32,788 nt of DNA from Succiniclasticum ruminis DSM 9236 (GCF_900112895.1 NZ_FONL01000020.1:1-32788); one strand, 5' to 3'. Shown: positions 23,794 through 32,552, numbered from the stretch's first letter. Notes: generated by a model from the sequence alone, not told the origin. A program made the numbers and translations.

Positions 23794-23878
23794 AAAACCG
23801 AAGCATATGCCTCAAAGGGGCCCCTTCGACGAGCGAAGCGGGGAGGGGGAAAAGAGGCATATGCTTCGGTTAATTTTT
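23794..23878. terminator. Large bidirectional terminator between convergent genes
   Basis: AACCGAAGCATATGCCTC (23796-23813) is exactly complementary to 23854-23871, with A-runs to the left and TTAATTTTTT to the right, so it can work on both strands. The 40-base loop holds a second, shorter hairpin (CCCCTTCG against CGAAG-C-GGGG, about 23821-23842). Confidence 0.85.
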
Positions 23879-23893
23879 TAAAAAGAGAATGAA

Positions 23894-24928
23894 TTACACC
23901 ATCTCTGCCAGTTCCAGTATCAGGCGCTCGCTCTTGGCCCAGCCCAGGCAGGGATCGGTAATGGAGCGGCCGTACACGCCGCCGCCGATTTTCTGGTTGC
24001 CGTCTTCCAGGTAGCTTTCAATCATGATGCCTTTGACCAGCTGCCGGATATCGGGGGAGACCTGACGGCTGTGCATCACGTCTTTGGAAATGCGGATCTG
24101 TTCCAGATATTTTTTCCCGGAATTGGAGTGGTTGGCGTCCACAATGACGGCCGGGTTGACGACGTCCCGTTCGTGGTAGGCGTCCAGCAGTCCCTGCAGG
24201 TCTTCATAATGGTAGTTGGGCATGTTGTTGCCGAATTTGTCCACATAACCCCGCAAAATAGCGTGGGCCAGAGGATTTCCTTTCGTGCGCACTTCCCACC
24301 CGTGGAACAGGAAACTCTGTTCGTGCTGGGCCGCTTCAATCGAATTCATCATGACGCCGATGTCGCCGCCGGTGGGGTTCTTCATGCCTACGGGAATGCC
24401 CACGCCGCTGGCGATCATCCGGTGCAGCTGGTCTTCCACGGAACGGGCGCCGATGGCTGCATAGGATAAAATGTCGGAAAGGTAGCGGTGGTTTTCCGGG
24501 TACAGGATTTCTTCCGCACTGGTGAGACCGGTTTCCTGCACCACCCGCACGTGCATCTTGCGGATAGCGGTAATGCCCGCCAGCATGTCTTCCTTTCCTT
24601 CCGGATTGGCCTGATGCAGCATGCCTTTATAACCGACGCCGATGGTCCGGGGTTTGTTCGTATAAACCCGGGGGATCAGCATCAGTTTGTCTTTAACTTT
24701 TTCCTGCACGCCGGCCAGACGGTGTATATAATCCAGCACAGCGTCTTCATTGTCGGCGGAGCAGGGGCCGATTACCAGGATGAAACGGTCATCTTTGCCG
24801 GAAATAATATCTCTGATTTCTTTATCTCTTGCTGTTTTGGCGGCTGACGCTTCGGCGCCGAGAGGATAATCCTGCATCAGTTCCTGGGGCGACGGCAGCT
24901 TCCGTATGAACTCCATCTGCATTTCCAT
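23894..24928 (-). CDS. aroF: 3-deoxy-7-phosphoheptulonate (DAHP) synthase, type I
   Basis: A 344-residue enzyme that condenses phosphoenolpyruvate and erythrose 4-phosphate, the committed step of the shikimate pathway. It is of the AroF/G/H (class I alpha) kind: VIGPCSADNEDAVLDY (about residues 52-67), YTNKPRTIGVGYKG (phosphate-binding), GMKNPTGGDI, and DANHSNSGKKYLEQI with a metal-binding His. An N-terminal extension of about 20 residues, the part that carries feedback sensitivity in this class, is present (MEMQMEFIRKLPSPQEL). The ATG at 24926-24928 follows GGAAATGAGGAAAC on the minus strand. aroF, aroG and aroH cannot be told apart from the sequence alone. Confidence 0.93.
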   Translation of the reverse strand: MEMQMEFIRKLPSPQELMQDYPLGAEASAAKTARDKEIRDIISGKDDRFILVIGPCSADNEDAVLDYIHRLAGVQEKVKDKLMLIPRVYTNKPRTIGVGYKGMLHQANPEGKEDMLAGITAIRKMHVRVVQETGLTSAEEILYPENHRYLSDILSYAAIGARSVEDQLHRMIASGVGIPVGMKNPTGGDIGVMMNSIEAAQHEQSFLFHGWEVRTKGNPLAHAILRGYVDKFGNNMPNYHYEDLQGLLDAYHERDVVNPAVIVDANHSNSGKKYLEQIRISKDVMHSRQVSPDIRQLVKGIMIESYLEDGNQKIGGGVYGRSITDPCLGWAKSERLILELAEMV

Positions 24929-25023
24929 TTATGTTTCCTCATTTCCTTTCGAATTGTATATATAATACCATACTTTCACAAAGAGCGTTGAAAAATTACT
25001 GCTAAAAAGGTTACAGCTCTGTA

Positions 25024-25052
25024 TTGACAAATCGAACTTCTGTTTGTATAAT
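25024..25052 (+). promoter_or_regulatory. Consensus sigma-A promoter of recA
   Basis: TTGACA (25024-25029), a 17-base spacer and TATAAT (25047-25052): a perfect vegetative promoter, 41 bases before the recA start. Confidence 0.92.
25033..25046 (+). promoter_or_regulatory. LexA (SOS) operator in the recA promoter
   Basis: CGAAC-TTCT-GTTTG matches the Gram-positive LexA box (CGAAC-N4-GTTCG) with one change and lies exactly between -35 and -10, where LexA would block RNA polymerase. lexA itself is not in the window. Confidence 0.85.
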
Positions 25053-25092
25053 GATTGCAGGAAAGTTTTCGACGAACGCAGGAGGTTTAGTT

Positions 25093-26166
25093 ATGGCAGG
25101 TATTTCAAATGATAAATTAAGGGCGCTTGACAGCGCCATGCGGCAGATTGAAAAAGATTTCGGCAAAGGTTCCATCATGCGTCTGGGCGAAGCCAGCGCC
25201 AAGATGAATGTGGAAACCATTCCTACAGGAGCTTTGTCCCTGGATATTGCATTAGGTGTCGGCGGCATCCCCCGGGGGCGTGTTGTGGAAATCTACGGGC
25301 CGGAATCTTCCGGCAAAACGACAGTAGCGCTGCATATGATCGCGGAAGCCCAGAAGATGGGAGGCTATGCGGCTTTTATCGACGCGGAGCATGCCCTGGA
25401 TCCGGATTATGCCCGCCGTCTGGGCGTGGATGTTGATAACCTGCTGATTTCCCAGCCGGATAACGGGGAACAGGCTCTGGAGATCTGTGACGCGCTGGTT
25501 CGCAGCGGCGCCATTGATATCATCGTCATCGACTCTGTAGCGGCCCTGGTACCCCGGGCGGAAATCGAAGGGGAGATGGGGGACAGCCATGTAGGCCTGC
25601 AGGCCCGGCTTATGAGCCAGGCGCTGCGTAAACTGACCGGTATCATTTCAAAATCAAAATGCGCCACGATCTTTATCAATCAGATTCGTGAAAAAGTGGG
25701 CATTATGTTCGGCAACCCGGAAACCACCACCGGCGGCCGTGCGCTGAAATTCTATTCTACCATCCGCATGGAAGTACGGAAGGTGGAAGCCATCAAGAAC
25801 GGCAATGATGTCATCGGTTCCCGCACCCGTATCAAGGTAGTCAAAAACAAAGTGGCTCCGCCTTTTAAGCAGGCAGAGTTCGACATTATGTACGGACAGG
25901 GAATTTCCCGTACCGGCTGCCTGGTGGACCTGGGCGTGGATCTGGATATCCTGCAAAAGAGCGGCGCCTGGTTCTCATACGGAGACGTGCGTATCGGTCA
26001 GGGCAGGGAAAAAGCCAAGGAATTTTTACGGGACAACCCGGAAGTGGCGGCGGAAGTGGAAGCAAAGATCCGCGAACTCACTGTTAATAAACTGATGGCT
26101 CCGAAGGAGTTGGAAGGAGTAGCGGCAGATGTTCCGGAACGCCAGCAAATCCCTGACAACCAGTAA
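25093..26166 (+). CDS. recA: Recombinase RecA
   Basis: A 357-residue ATPase that forms filaments on single-stranded DNA, pairs homologous strands and triggers LexA self-cleavage. Walker A is GPESSGKTT (about residues 67-75), DAEHALDP follows, Walker B is VIDSVAAL (about 142-149), loop L1 is [20 protein letters not shown], and loop L2 is [16 protein letters not shown]. The start at 25093 follows AGGAGGTTTAG; the open frame further upstream overlaps the promoter. Expression should be SOS-induced through the LexA box. recX overlaps its 3' end by 38 bases. Confidence 0.98.
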   Translation: MAGISNDKLRALDSAMRQIEKDFGKGSIMRLGEASAKMNVETIPTGALSLDIALGVGGIPRGRVVEIYGPESSGKTTVALHMIAEAQKMGGYAAFIDAEHALDPDYARRLGVDVDNLLISQPDNGEQALEICDALVRSGAIDIIVIDSVAALVPRAEIEGEMGDSHVGLQARLMSQALRKLTGIISKSKCATIFINQIREKVGIMFGNPETTTGGRALKFYSTIRMEVRKVEAIKNGNDVIGSRTRIKVVKNKVAPPFKQAEFDIMYGQGISRTGCLVDLGVDLDILQKSGAWFSYGDVRIGQGREKAKEFLRDNPEVAAEVEAKIRELTVNKLMAPKELEGVAADVPERQQIPDNQ

Positions 26167-26644
26167 TGAAGTTTACGAATATGCGTTAAGCCTGCTGGAC
26201 CGCCGGGAACACGGTGAAAAGGAGCTGGTGCAGAAGCTGCGGCGGCGCTGTTCTTCTTCTGAACTGATCCGGGAGACTGTGGCAAAGCTGAAAGAATACG
26301 ACTTGCTTAATGAAGAGCGCTATGCCAGACGCGTCTTTGAATCCTGGCGGAGCAGAAAGGTCTATGGAAGGCTGCATCTGCAGGCGGAGCTTTTGAAAAA
26401 ACAGGTGGGCGAGGCATATATTCCTGCCATCCTGGCCATGCTGAGCGAAGAAGAAGAAATGCAGCGTGTGCGGGCAGCGTACCGGCAGATAGCGGGTCGG
26501 CACGATAAAAAATACGACTGCGCGACGGAAAAAGGCGTGGCTGCGCTGGCGCGGTATTTCTCTGCCAGAGGATTCGGGCCATCCATGATTCGAGTGGGCC
26601 TGGCCCTGGCGAAGGAAGAAGCCATGTCAAAGGTTCAGGAATAG
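26129..26644 (+). CDS. recX: RecA regulator RecX
   Basis: A 171-residue, helix-rich protein that binds RecA filaments and limits their activity. It shows the RecX repeat pattern: [23 protein letters not shown] (about residues 17-39), [27 protein letters not shown] (about 52-78), and a third repeat with [18 protein letters not shown] near the C-terminus. The ATG at 26129 lies inside the end of recA with GGAAGGAG about 10 bases before it; the 38-base overlap implies translational coupling and joint SOS control. A terminator follows. Confidence 0.9.
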   Translation: MFRNASKSLTTSNEVYEYALSLLDRREHGEKELVQKLRRRCSSSELIRETVAKLKEYDLLNEERYARRVFESWRSRKVYGRLHLQAELLKKQVGEAYIPAILAMLSEEEEMQRVRAAYRQIAGRHDKKYDCATEKGVAALARYFSARGFGPSMIRVGLALAKEEAMSKVQE

Positions 26645-26697
26645 TACGTGTGTGATTCGTAGGCTGATGAGTCAGTTGTAATCTGAAAAATGGAATA

Positions 26698-26766
26698 TCC
26701 CCAAAAAGACAGGGCCGGCACAGAAACGCATTTCAGCATTGCCGCCTTGACTTTTTGGGGATTTTT
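26698..26766 (+). terminator. Terminator after recA-recX
   Basis: TCCCCAAAAAG (26698-26708) pairs exactly with CTTTTTGGGGA (26751-26761) and is followed by TTTTT. The inner part (GGCCGGCA against TGCCGCC) can extend the stem. Confidence 0.85.
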
Positions 26767-26916
26767 CATTACAATTATAGTTGCCAGTCGTGTAAGTAAA
26801 ATTAATCAGTATTTCCAAAAATTAAAGATTTTTCGTATTTCACGAGGCGAACCACCGTATCGGTTGCCTTATTTTTATGTCGTAAAAGAAGGAGGTGAAA
26901 GAAAATTTTCGAAACA

Positions 26917-28440
26917 GTGATTGCTGCAGTTGTAGCTTTGGCCGTTGGCGGCGGCGCAGGTTATGTGTTACGCAAGAATGTGGCGGAAGGCAAGCTGGCC
27001 ACAGCGGAAGAAAAAGCGAACCGCATGATCAAAGAAGCCGAAGAAACAATTGAAGCAAAGAAAAAAGAATCCTTAATGGAAGCTAAGGATGAGATTCATC
27101 GTTTACGTTCCGATATGGAACGTGAAAATAAAGAACGGCGTAACGATCTGCAAAGACAGGAACGCCGTCTGGTACAGAAAGAGGAAAATCTGGACCGCAA
27201 GATTGACGCTTTCGAAAAGAAAGAAGAAAATCTTACAGTAAAAGAATCCAAACTGAATGCTGCACAGGAAAAGGTCGACGCCCTTTACCAGAGACAGTTG
27301 CAGGAACTGGAACGGTTATCCGGTTTAAGCAGCGAAGACGCGAAGCAGGAACTGCTGGCTGCAGTCCGCGACGATGTACAGCATGACACTGCCGTTATGA
27401 TCAAGGAAATGGAACAGCGCGCGAAAGAAGAGGCCGATAAAAAGGCCCGGGACATCATTGCGCTGGCCATCCAGCGCTGTGCTGCCGATCAGGTGGCGGA
27501 GACTACGGTTTCCGTAGTCGGCCTGCCCAATGATGAAATGAAAGGCCGGATTATCGGCCGTGAAGGCAGGAATATCCGTACGCTGGAAACCCTGACAGGC
27601 ATTGATCTGATTATCGATGATACTCCGGAAGCAGTTATTATTTCCGGTTTTGACCCCGTACGCCGGGAAGTTGCCCGCATCGCCCTTGAAAAGCTCATCA
27701 ATGATGGACGGATTCATCCGGCCCGTATTGAAGAAATGGTTGAAAAAGCCCAGAAAGAGGTTGAGCAGAACATCAGGGAAGCCGGTGAACAGGCAACCTT
27801 CACCGTTGGTGTCAACGGTCTGAGGCCAGAGCTTATCAAATTGCTGGGACGTCTGAAATACCGTACCAGCTACGGGCAGAATGTGCTGAATCATTCCATT
27901 GAAGTGGCACAGCTGGCCGGCATCATGGCCTCTGAATTGGGCGTGGATGTTACATTGGCAAAACGTGCAGGCCTCCTGCATGATATTGGCAAGGCGATTG
28001 ACCACGAAATGGAAGGTTCCCATGTGGAACTGGGCGTGGAAGTTGCCAAGAAGTTCCGTGAGTCCGGATTTGTAATCAATGCAATCGGTTCCCATCACGG
28101 GGACATTGAACCCAATTGCGTGGAATCTGTACTGATTGCCGCTGCTGACGCGGTATCTGCTGCCCGTCCGGGCGCCCGCAGAGAGACTCTGGAAAGTTAC
28201 CTGAAACGATTGACACGATTGGAAGAGATTTCCGAATCCTTTGACGGTGTGGAGAAGTGCTATGCTGTTCAGGCTGGCCGCGAGATCCGCATCATGGTTA
28301 AACCCGAAGTCATTGACGACACGAAAGCCGTTTTGCTGGCCCGCGATATCTCCAAGAAGATTGAGGAAGAAATGGAATATCCCGGACAGATTAAGGTGGT
28401 CATCATTCGTGAGACCCGGGCTGTTGACTATGCGAAGTAA
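26917..28440 (+). CDS. rny: Ribonuclease Y
   Basis: A 507-residue membrane-anchored endoribonuclease that starts mRNA decay in Firmicutes. An N-terminal membrane helix (about residues 1-18) is followed by a long charged coiled coil (about 25-160). A KH RNA-binding domain comes next, with [15 protein letters not shown] (about 212-226). The HD domain has [10 protein letters not shown] and the catalytic [10 protein letters not shown] (about 352-361), and a C-terminal domain ends the protein. The GTG at 26917 is the first conventional start. However, the strong AGGAGGTG (26890-26897) lies 19 bases before it and only 7 bases before an in-frame ATT at 26905, which would give an N-terminus FETVIAAVV after the initiator Met. 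The true start is therefore open. A terminator follows at 28445. Confidence 0.95.
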   Translation: MIAAVVALAVGGGAGYVLRKNVAEGKLATAEEKANRMIKEAEETIEAKKKESLMEAKDEIHRLRSDMERENKERRNDLQRQERRLVQKEENLDRKIDAFEKKEENLTVKESKLNAAQEKVDALYQRQLQELERLSGLSSEDAKQELLAAVRDDVQHDTAVMIKEMEQRAKEEADKKARDIIALAIQRCAADQVAETTVSVVGLPNDEMKGRIIGREGRNIRTLETLTGIDLIIDDTPEAVIISGFDPVRREVARIALEKLINDGRIHPARIEEMVEKAQKEVEQNIREAGEQATFTVGVNGLRPELIKLLGRLKYRTSYGQNVLNHSIEVAQLAGIMASELGVDVTLAKRAGLLHDIGKAIDHEMEGSHVELGVEVAKKFRESGFVINAIGSHHGDIEPNCVESVLIAAADAVSAARPGARRETLESYLKRLTRLEEISESFDGVEKCYAVQAGREIRIMVKPEVIDDTKAVLLARDISKKIEEEMEYPGQIKVVIIRETRAVDYAK

Positions 28441-28444
28441 ATAT

Positions 28445-28480
28445 ATGGCTGCGTTCCGCAAGGCTCGCAGCCATTTTTTA
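28445..28480 (+). terminator. Terminator after rny
   Basis: ATGGCTGCG (28445-28453) pairs with CGCAGCCAT (28466-28474), followed by a T-run. The next ribosome binding site starts within 5 bases of it, so it may also attenuate the downstream gene. Confidence 0.8.
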
Positions 28481-28495
28481 AGAAGGTGATAATAT

Positions 28496-28969
28496 ATGCG
28501 TATACCGGGAGCCGGAGGAGTGCAGGATATCCGTATTTATGAGGTTGCGTTCCAGGATGCCTGGGAGCTGATTTTTGACTGTCTGAACGATATCGGCATC
28601 GATGTGGATGAACGGGATGATGAACATCACGTGATTCACGGACACAAAAGAAAGAAGTTCTTTGACGTTACCCTGCAGGACATGGGTGACGGCGCGGTAC
28701 AACTGTTCTTTGACCAGCATAAAAAATATATCGAAGTGTACACATGGAAGCCGGATTACAGTGATGTGGACGCGTTTTACAAGCTGTATGAACAGCGCCT
28801 CATTGAGATGAAGGCGTTCATCCGCTGCACCAGTTGCGGGCATAAGGTGAGGGCCAATACAAAATTCTGCCCGGAATGTGGAACCCGGCTCAATTTCAAT
28901 GAAGATGTCATTGACAATTCGGATGAGAAGAAGAGTATTTTTGATACAATTTTCCGGAGCGACGATTAA
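28496..28969 (+). CDS. Zinc-ribbon domain protein of unknown function
   Basis: A 157-residue, probably cytosolic protein. Residues 1-105 form an acidic, mixed alpha/beta domain I do not recognise (FQDAWELIFDCLNDIGIDVDE, VTLQDMGDGAVQLFFDQ). Residues about 110-132 are a double-CXXC zinc ribbon (CTSCGHKV and FCPECGTRL) of the kind often found at the ends of bacterial regulatory or scaffold proteins. The tail is acidic. AGAAGGTGATAAT precedes the ATG. It lies between the rny terminator and a foldback repeat and has no obvious operon partner. Read-through from rny is the only transcription source I can suggest, since no promoter fits in the 55-base gap. Confidence 0.75.
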   Translation: MRIPGAGGVQDIRIYEVAFQDAWELIFDCLNDIGIDVDERDDEHHVIHGHKRKKFFDVTLQDMGDGAVQLFFDQHKKYIEVYTWKPDYSDVDAFYKLYEQRLIEMKAFIRCTSCGHKVRANTKFCPECGTRLNFNEDVIDNSDEKKSIFDTIFRSDD

Positions 28970-28980
28970 CTAATGTACAC

Positions 28981-29169
28981 AAACCGTTGCAGCCGGTAAG
29001 ACATAAGCAAAACAGCGTGCGCGTTTGCGTCATTCCATAAGATGAAATGAGCCGGCCGTGGCGAGACTGTCTGAGGGGCGAAGCCCCGGGTTTCGACGCC
29101 ACAGGCGAATGAATCCATGGAATAGCAAATGGGAACGGTTTTGCGATGCCTTACCGGCTGCAATGGTTT
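28981..29169. repeat. 189-base foldback (MITE-like) element
   Basis: The ends are imperfect terminal inverted repeats of about 33 bases: AAACCGTTGCAGCCGGTAAG (28981-29000, continuing to 29013) against 29138-29169. The rest also folds: TTCCAT (29033-29038) with ATGGAA (29117-29122), GTGGCG (29058-29063) with CGCCAC (29097-29102), and a central GGGGC-GAA-GCCCC hairpin (29075-29087). I see no gene in it. It could be a non-autonomous transposable element or a structured RNA. Confidence 0.65.
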
Positions 29170-29189
29170 TTACGTTTTGTTATCTGCAA

Positions 29190-29222
29190 AACAAAAAAGC
29201 TGCTCTCCGAAGAGAACAGCTT
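29190..29222 (-). terminator. Terminator of rpmB
   Basis: Read on the minus strand, AAGCTGTTCTC, a TTCG tetraloop and GAGAGCAGCTT form a near-perfect stem followed by TTTT. It lies 17 bases after the rpmB stop. Confidence 0.9.
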
Positions 29223-29238
29223 ATTGTATCATTTCTGA

Positions 29239-29427
29239 TTATGCGCGGGTAACTTTGCCGGAACGCAGGCAACGGGTGCAGACATTCACGCGTTTCACTT
29301 CGCCGTCTACGACAGCCCGTACAGTCTGTACATTGGGCTTCCAGGCAGCTTTGGTGTGACGGTTGGAATGGCTTACGTTGTTGCCGGACATGATGCCCTT
29401 GCCGCATACTTCACAAATATGTGCCAT
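29239..29427 (-). CDS. rpmB: 50S ribosomal protein L28
   Basis: A 62-residue ribosomal protein. It begins MAHICEVCGKG and has the conserved SHSNRHTKAAWKPN block. Two CXXC pairs (CEVC at 5-8 and CTRC at about 50-53) identify the zinc-binding form of L28. GAAGGAGGTC gives a strong ribosome binding site on the minus strand. It is a single-gene unit, divergent from recG across about 150 AT-rich bases. Confidence 0.97.
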   Translation of the reverse strand: MAHICEVCGKGIMSGNNVSHSNRHTKAAWKPNVQTVRAVVDGEVKRVNVCTRCLRSGKVTRA

Positions 29428-29553
29428 CGTGGTTCGACCTCCTTCACAGAATCAAGCATATAGCTACTCATTAAATTAACATGAGTATATTACCACATGT
29501 GTAACTGAAAAGCAAGCATTTTTCAAAAATGTCAAAGAAAAAAGTGAAAATAA

Positions 29554-29562
29554 TGCTATAAT
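29554..29562 (+). promoter_or_regulatory. Extended -10 promoter for recG
   Basis: TGCTATAAT (29554-29562) is an extended -10 box 35 bases before the recG start. No good -35 is visible at the right distance. Confidence 0.45.
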
Positions 29563-29596
29563 CTATATATATTTAATGCAGAAAGGACGGGAAGGC

Positions 29597-31672
29597 ATGG
29601 AGAACTGGTGGCAGAAACCGATTACGGCCTTAAAGGGAATCGGTTCCAAACGGGCAGAAGCCTTTGCCCGTCTGGAGATTGTAACAATTGGGGACTTGCT
29701 GAATTATTATCCCCGGCTGGACAGTTATATCGATTATTCCCATCTGTCAACTATACGGGAATTAAAAACGGACGGCAGCCGCCAGATTTTCGAAGCGGAA
29801 GCCCTGCGTGCGGTGGAGAGGGTGTCCGGCGGTGGACGTCGCTATGCGGTCATCACCGTGAAAGATGAAACCGGGTATGCGGAAATATTCCTGTTCGGGG
29901 CCCAGCGTTTTCAGGCCCGCCGTTTTAAACCGGGCAGCCGTCTTCTGATTACGGGGAGGGCGAAGCCGGGGCGTACAGCCAAAGCCGTGAGCGAAGTGCT
30001 GCTTCAGCCCTGTGATGAAGATAATCTTGACAGATCGGTAGGCATTCTGCCTGTTTATAATCTGACGGAGTCGCTGACCCAGCAGAATTTGCGCGGGGCA
30101 GTGCGGCAGGCGTTGCAGCTGGCGAAAGAATACGGGCTGCCGGAAACGGTTCCGGACAGCATTCGCAGACAGTATGGTTTCCCCTCCCGTCTCGAAGCGG
30201 TCAGCAATATTCATTTCCCCGAAAGCACAGAGCGGTTCCGGTCAGCAAAGAGGCGTCTGGTGTATGAAGAACTGTTTTTGCTCCAGTGCGGGCTGATGCT
30301 GAACCGGGAGCACAACCACGACGGCCGGCCGGGCGTTAAACTTGCCCGGGACGGGAAGACGGTGCAAAAGGTTTTGCAGAATCTTCCTTTTACTCTGACC
30401 GGGGCACAGCAAAAAGCCTGGGCAGATATTTCCGGCGACATGGAAGATGTAAAGCCGATGCACCGTCTGCTGCAGGGCGACGTGGGCAGCGGCAAGACTG
30501 TCATCGCGGCCCTTGCTCTGGCGAAAGCCGCGGAAAACGGGTTCCAGGGCTGCATCATGGCGCCTACGGGAATTCTGGCCCAGCAGCATCTGGAAACGCT
30601 GACAGAATTTTTTAAAGATACGGGCATATCGATCGAGATTTTAACAAGCAATACCAAAGCAGCGGAGCGCCGTGAAATTTTACAGGAACTGGCGGAAGGC
30701 ACGCTGAACGTGTTAGTGGGCACGCATGCGTTGCTGCAGGAAGACGTGGTATTCGCCCATCTGGCGTTAGTGGTGACAGACGAGCAGCACCGCTTCGGCG
30801 TGAACCAGCGGGCGGCGCTGGTGAACAAATCGGATTACGCGCCGGACGTGCTGATCATGACGGCCACGCCCATTCCCCGTACACTGGCTTTGACTGTATA
30901 TGGTGATGTGGAAACTTCCGTGATGCGGGGCATGCCCCCGGGCCGGAAAGCAGTGGAAACCTTGTGTTACACCGGCGACATGCGGCAGAAAGTCTATGCC
31001 GGCATGGTGCGGCAGATTGAAGCCGGGCGGCAGGTGTATGTAGTTTGTGCTTCCATTGAGGAATCGGAAGCCATGGAAGGCATCCGCAGCGTGAATGATG
31101 TGTATGCCGAACTGAAAAAGACCTGGCTGAAGAACATTCCCTGCGGTCTGCTCCACGGCAAACTGAAACCGGCGGAAAAAGACGAGATCATGGAAGCCTT
31201 CGCGGCAGGGGAACTGAAATGCCTTGTAACGACGACGGTCATTGAAGTAGGGGTTAATGTGCCCAATGCCACCCTGATGATTGTGGAGAACGCAGACCGG
31301 TTCGGGCTGGCCCAGCTGCATCAGCTGCGGGGACGGGTTGGCCGGGGCGATAAACAGTCCTATTGCGTGCTGCTGACGGACAATCAGGAGCAGGACAATC
31401 TGGCCCGCTTAACAGTACTGCATAATTCCAACGACGGCTTTGAACTGGCCCAGCGGGACCTGGAACTGCGGGGAGCGGGGCAGCTGTTTGGCCTGCGTCA
31501 GCACGGCTTGCCGGATTTGCGCCTGGCTGATATACTGAGAGACACGGACGTGCTGCTGGCGGCCCGTAAAGACGCAACCCGGGTCCTGGCGCAACCGGAA
31601 CTGCGTAAAGAAATGCTGAAAGGCGCGGCCAATTTGTTCGACAGCCGTTTTGCAGGAATTTTTAACTCATAA
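29597..31672 (+). CDS. recG: ATP-dependent DNA helicase RecG
   Basis: A 691-residue branch-migration helicase that rewinds stalled forks, R-loops and D-loops. An N-terminal wedge/OB domain starts with TALKGIGSKRAEAFARL, and QIFEAEALRAVERV is followed by VKDETGYAEIFLFGA. Walker A is LLQGDVGSGKTVIAAL (about nt 30466-30513), motif II is DEQHRFGVNQR, motif III is MTATPIPRTLAL, and motif VI is QLRGRVGRGDKQSYC. A C-terminal hook follows (AQRDLELRGAGQLFGLRQHGLPDLRLAD). ATG 29597 is preferred: the 7 residues gained from ATG 29576 are its own ribosome binding region (AAAGGACGGGAAGG). The length fits the family. Confidence 0.96.
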   Translation: MENWWQKPITALKGIGSKRAEAFARLEIVTIGDLLNYYPRLDSYIDYSHLSTIRELKTDGSRQIFEAEALRAVERVSGGGRRYAVITVKDETGYAEIFLFGAQRFQARRFKPGSRLLITGRAKPGRTAKAVSEVLLQPCDEDNLDRSVGILPVYNLTESLTQQNLRGAVRQALQLAKEYGLPETVPDSIRRQYGFPSRLEAVSNIHFPESTERFRSAKRRLVYEELFLLQCGLMLNREHNHDGRPGVKLARDGKTVQKVLQNLPFTLTGAQQKAWADISGDMEDVKPMHRLLQGDVGSGKTVIAALALAKAAENGFQGCIMAPTGILAQQHLETLTEFFKDTGISIEILTSNTKAAERREILQELAEGTLNVLVGTHALLQEDVVFAHLALVVTDEQHRFGVNQRAALVNKSDYAPDVLIMTATPIPRTLALTVYGDVETSVMRGMPPGRKAVETLCYTGDMRQKVYAGMVRQIEAGRQVYVVCASIEESEAMEGIRSVNDVYAELKKTWLKNIPCGLLHGKLKPAEKDEIMEAFAAGELKCLVTTTVIEVGVNVPNATLMIVENADRFGLAQLHQLRGRVGRGDKQSYCVLLTDNQEQDNLARLTVLHNSNDGFELAQRDLELRGAGQLFGLRQHGLPDLRLADILRDTDVLLAARKDATRVLAQPELRKEMLKGAANLFDSRFAGIFNS

Positions 31673-31697
31673 AAAAGAATCAGAAAGAAGATTTTAC

Positions 31698-32399
31698 ATG
31701 TCAGAAGATAAAAAGAAATGGTATCAGGACCCGGACGGGGTAACCAAAGTTGTGGCCCTTGTGCTGTTACTGTTACTGTTGCTGTGTATGCACCTGTTTG
31801 CCGGCGACGTAGTGCACAAGGCGGGCAGGCTGGCGGTCAGCGGCAACGTGAAAGCGCTGGCGGAATACCTGCGTTCCTTTGGCCCCTGGGCCATCTTCAT
31901 CAGCTTTTTTATTGATGTGCTGATTAACGCGGGCAGTATCTTTCCGTCCATCTTTTTGTCAACCGCCAACGGCCTCATCTTCGGTCTGCCCCTGGGCATC
32001 GCCGTGTCCTGGCTGGCGGAGACCACCGGCGTGGTGCTGAGTTTTCTTCTGATGCGTTTCTTCTTCCGCAACACGGCGGAAAAACTGATCCGGAAAGCCG
32101 ACCGCCTGCAGGACATCGACAAGGCCAGCGAAAAGAACGGCATTATCTGGATGACTTTTGCCCGGGCGCTGCCATATTTTCCTTCCGGCATCCTTACCGC
32201 TGTCGGCGCCCTGAGCCGTATGAGTACCAGGGACTATATCATAGCTAACCTGATTGGCAAATTTCCTTCCACGGCGCTGGAGGTGGTCATTGGTCACGAC
32301 GTGGTCCATTTCCGCGAAAGCATGGTCCGTCTGACGGTCCTTATAATTGTGGTGGCGGTGGTGTTTTATATCGGAAAGAAGAAGCTGTTTAAAAATTAG
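31698..32399 (+). CDS. VTT-domain (TVP38/TMEM64, DedA-like) membrane protein
   Basis: A 233-residue integral membrane protein. Predicted helices are near residues 17-37 (VVALVLLLLLLLCMHLF), 63-85, 95-120 and at the C-terminus (LTVLIIVVAVVFYIG). Between them lies the VTT-family core: GSIFPSIFLSTANGLIFGLPLGIAVSWL and the FARALPYFPSGILTAVGALSRM motif with conserved Arg and Pro. Family members are linked to phospholipid scrambling or flippase activity; the substrate here is unknown. ATG 31698 follows AGAAAGAAG; the open frame upstream overlaps recG. It is cotranscribed with recG (25-base gap) and ends in a strong terminator. Confidence 0.88.
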   Translation: MSEDKKKWYQDPDGVTKVVALVLLLLLLLCMHLFAGDVVHKAGRLAVSGNVKALAEYLRSFGPWAIFISFFIDVLINAGSIFPSIFLSTANGLIFGLPLGIAVSWLAETTGVVLSFLLMRFFFRNTAEKLIRKADRLQDIDKASEKNGIIWMTFARALPYFPSGILTAVGALSRMSTRDYIIANLIGKFPSTALEVVIGHDVVHFRESMVRLTVLIIVVAVVFYIGKKKLFKN

Positions 32400-32428
32400 G
32401 GTACGGACCGGTACATGCTGATACAGAA

Positions 32429-32462
32429 AAGAGGAACGGGTTATTCCCGTTCCTCTTTTTTT
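32429..32462 (+). terminator. Terminator after recG and the VTT gene
   Basis: AAGAGGAACGGG (32429-32440) pairs exactly with CCCGTTCCTCTT (32446-32457), followed by TTTTT. Confidence 0.92.
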
Positions 32463-32481
32463 GATTATGGCTTTAGCTTGG

Positions 32482-32534
32482 GAGCCGAATCCCTCAAGGG
32501 GATTTGGCTCAAAAACCACCTGCTACGCAGGTGG
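32482..32534 (+). repeat. IS200/IS605 left-end hairpins
   Basis: Hairpin 1 is GAGCCGAATCCC (32482-32493) folding to 32498-32510 around TCAA. Hairpin 2 is CCACCTGC-TAC-GCAGGTGG (32516-32534). TnpA of this family recognises such subterminal hairpins on single-stranded DNA. Confidence 0.7.
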
Positions 32535-32552
32535 GATTAATGCTTAAGCAAA

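Noticed and set aside
26661-26690. CTGATGAG followed by CTGAAA after recX, resembling a hammerhead ribozyme core
   Set aside because: The bases between the two core segments do not form the required stem II next to CUGAUGA and GAAA; the only pairing (TCAG with CTGA) uses up the GAAA box. No matching stems I and III are seen.
26690-26920. 76-codon open frame between recX and rny
   Set aside because: It runs straight through the recA-recX terminator hairpin and its translation shows no family. Its end at the rny start is more likely chance than a leader peptide.
27325-28461. 378-codon open frame on the minus strand opposite rny
   Set aside because: It is a shadow of the RNase Y coding region, with no ribosome binding site and no recognisable domain.
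28966-29163. Short open frames inside the foldback element on both strands
   Set aside because: They arise from the GC-rich inverted repeats and have no ribosome binding sites or family resemblance.
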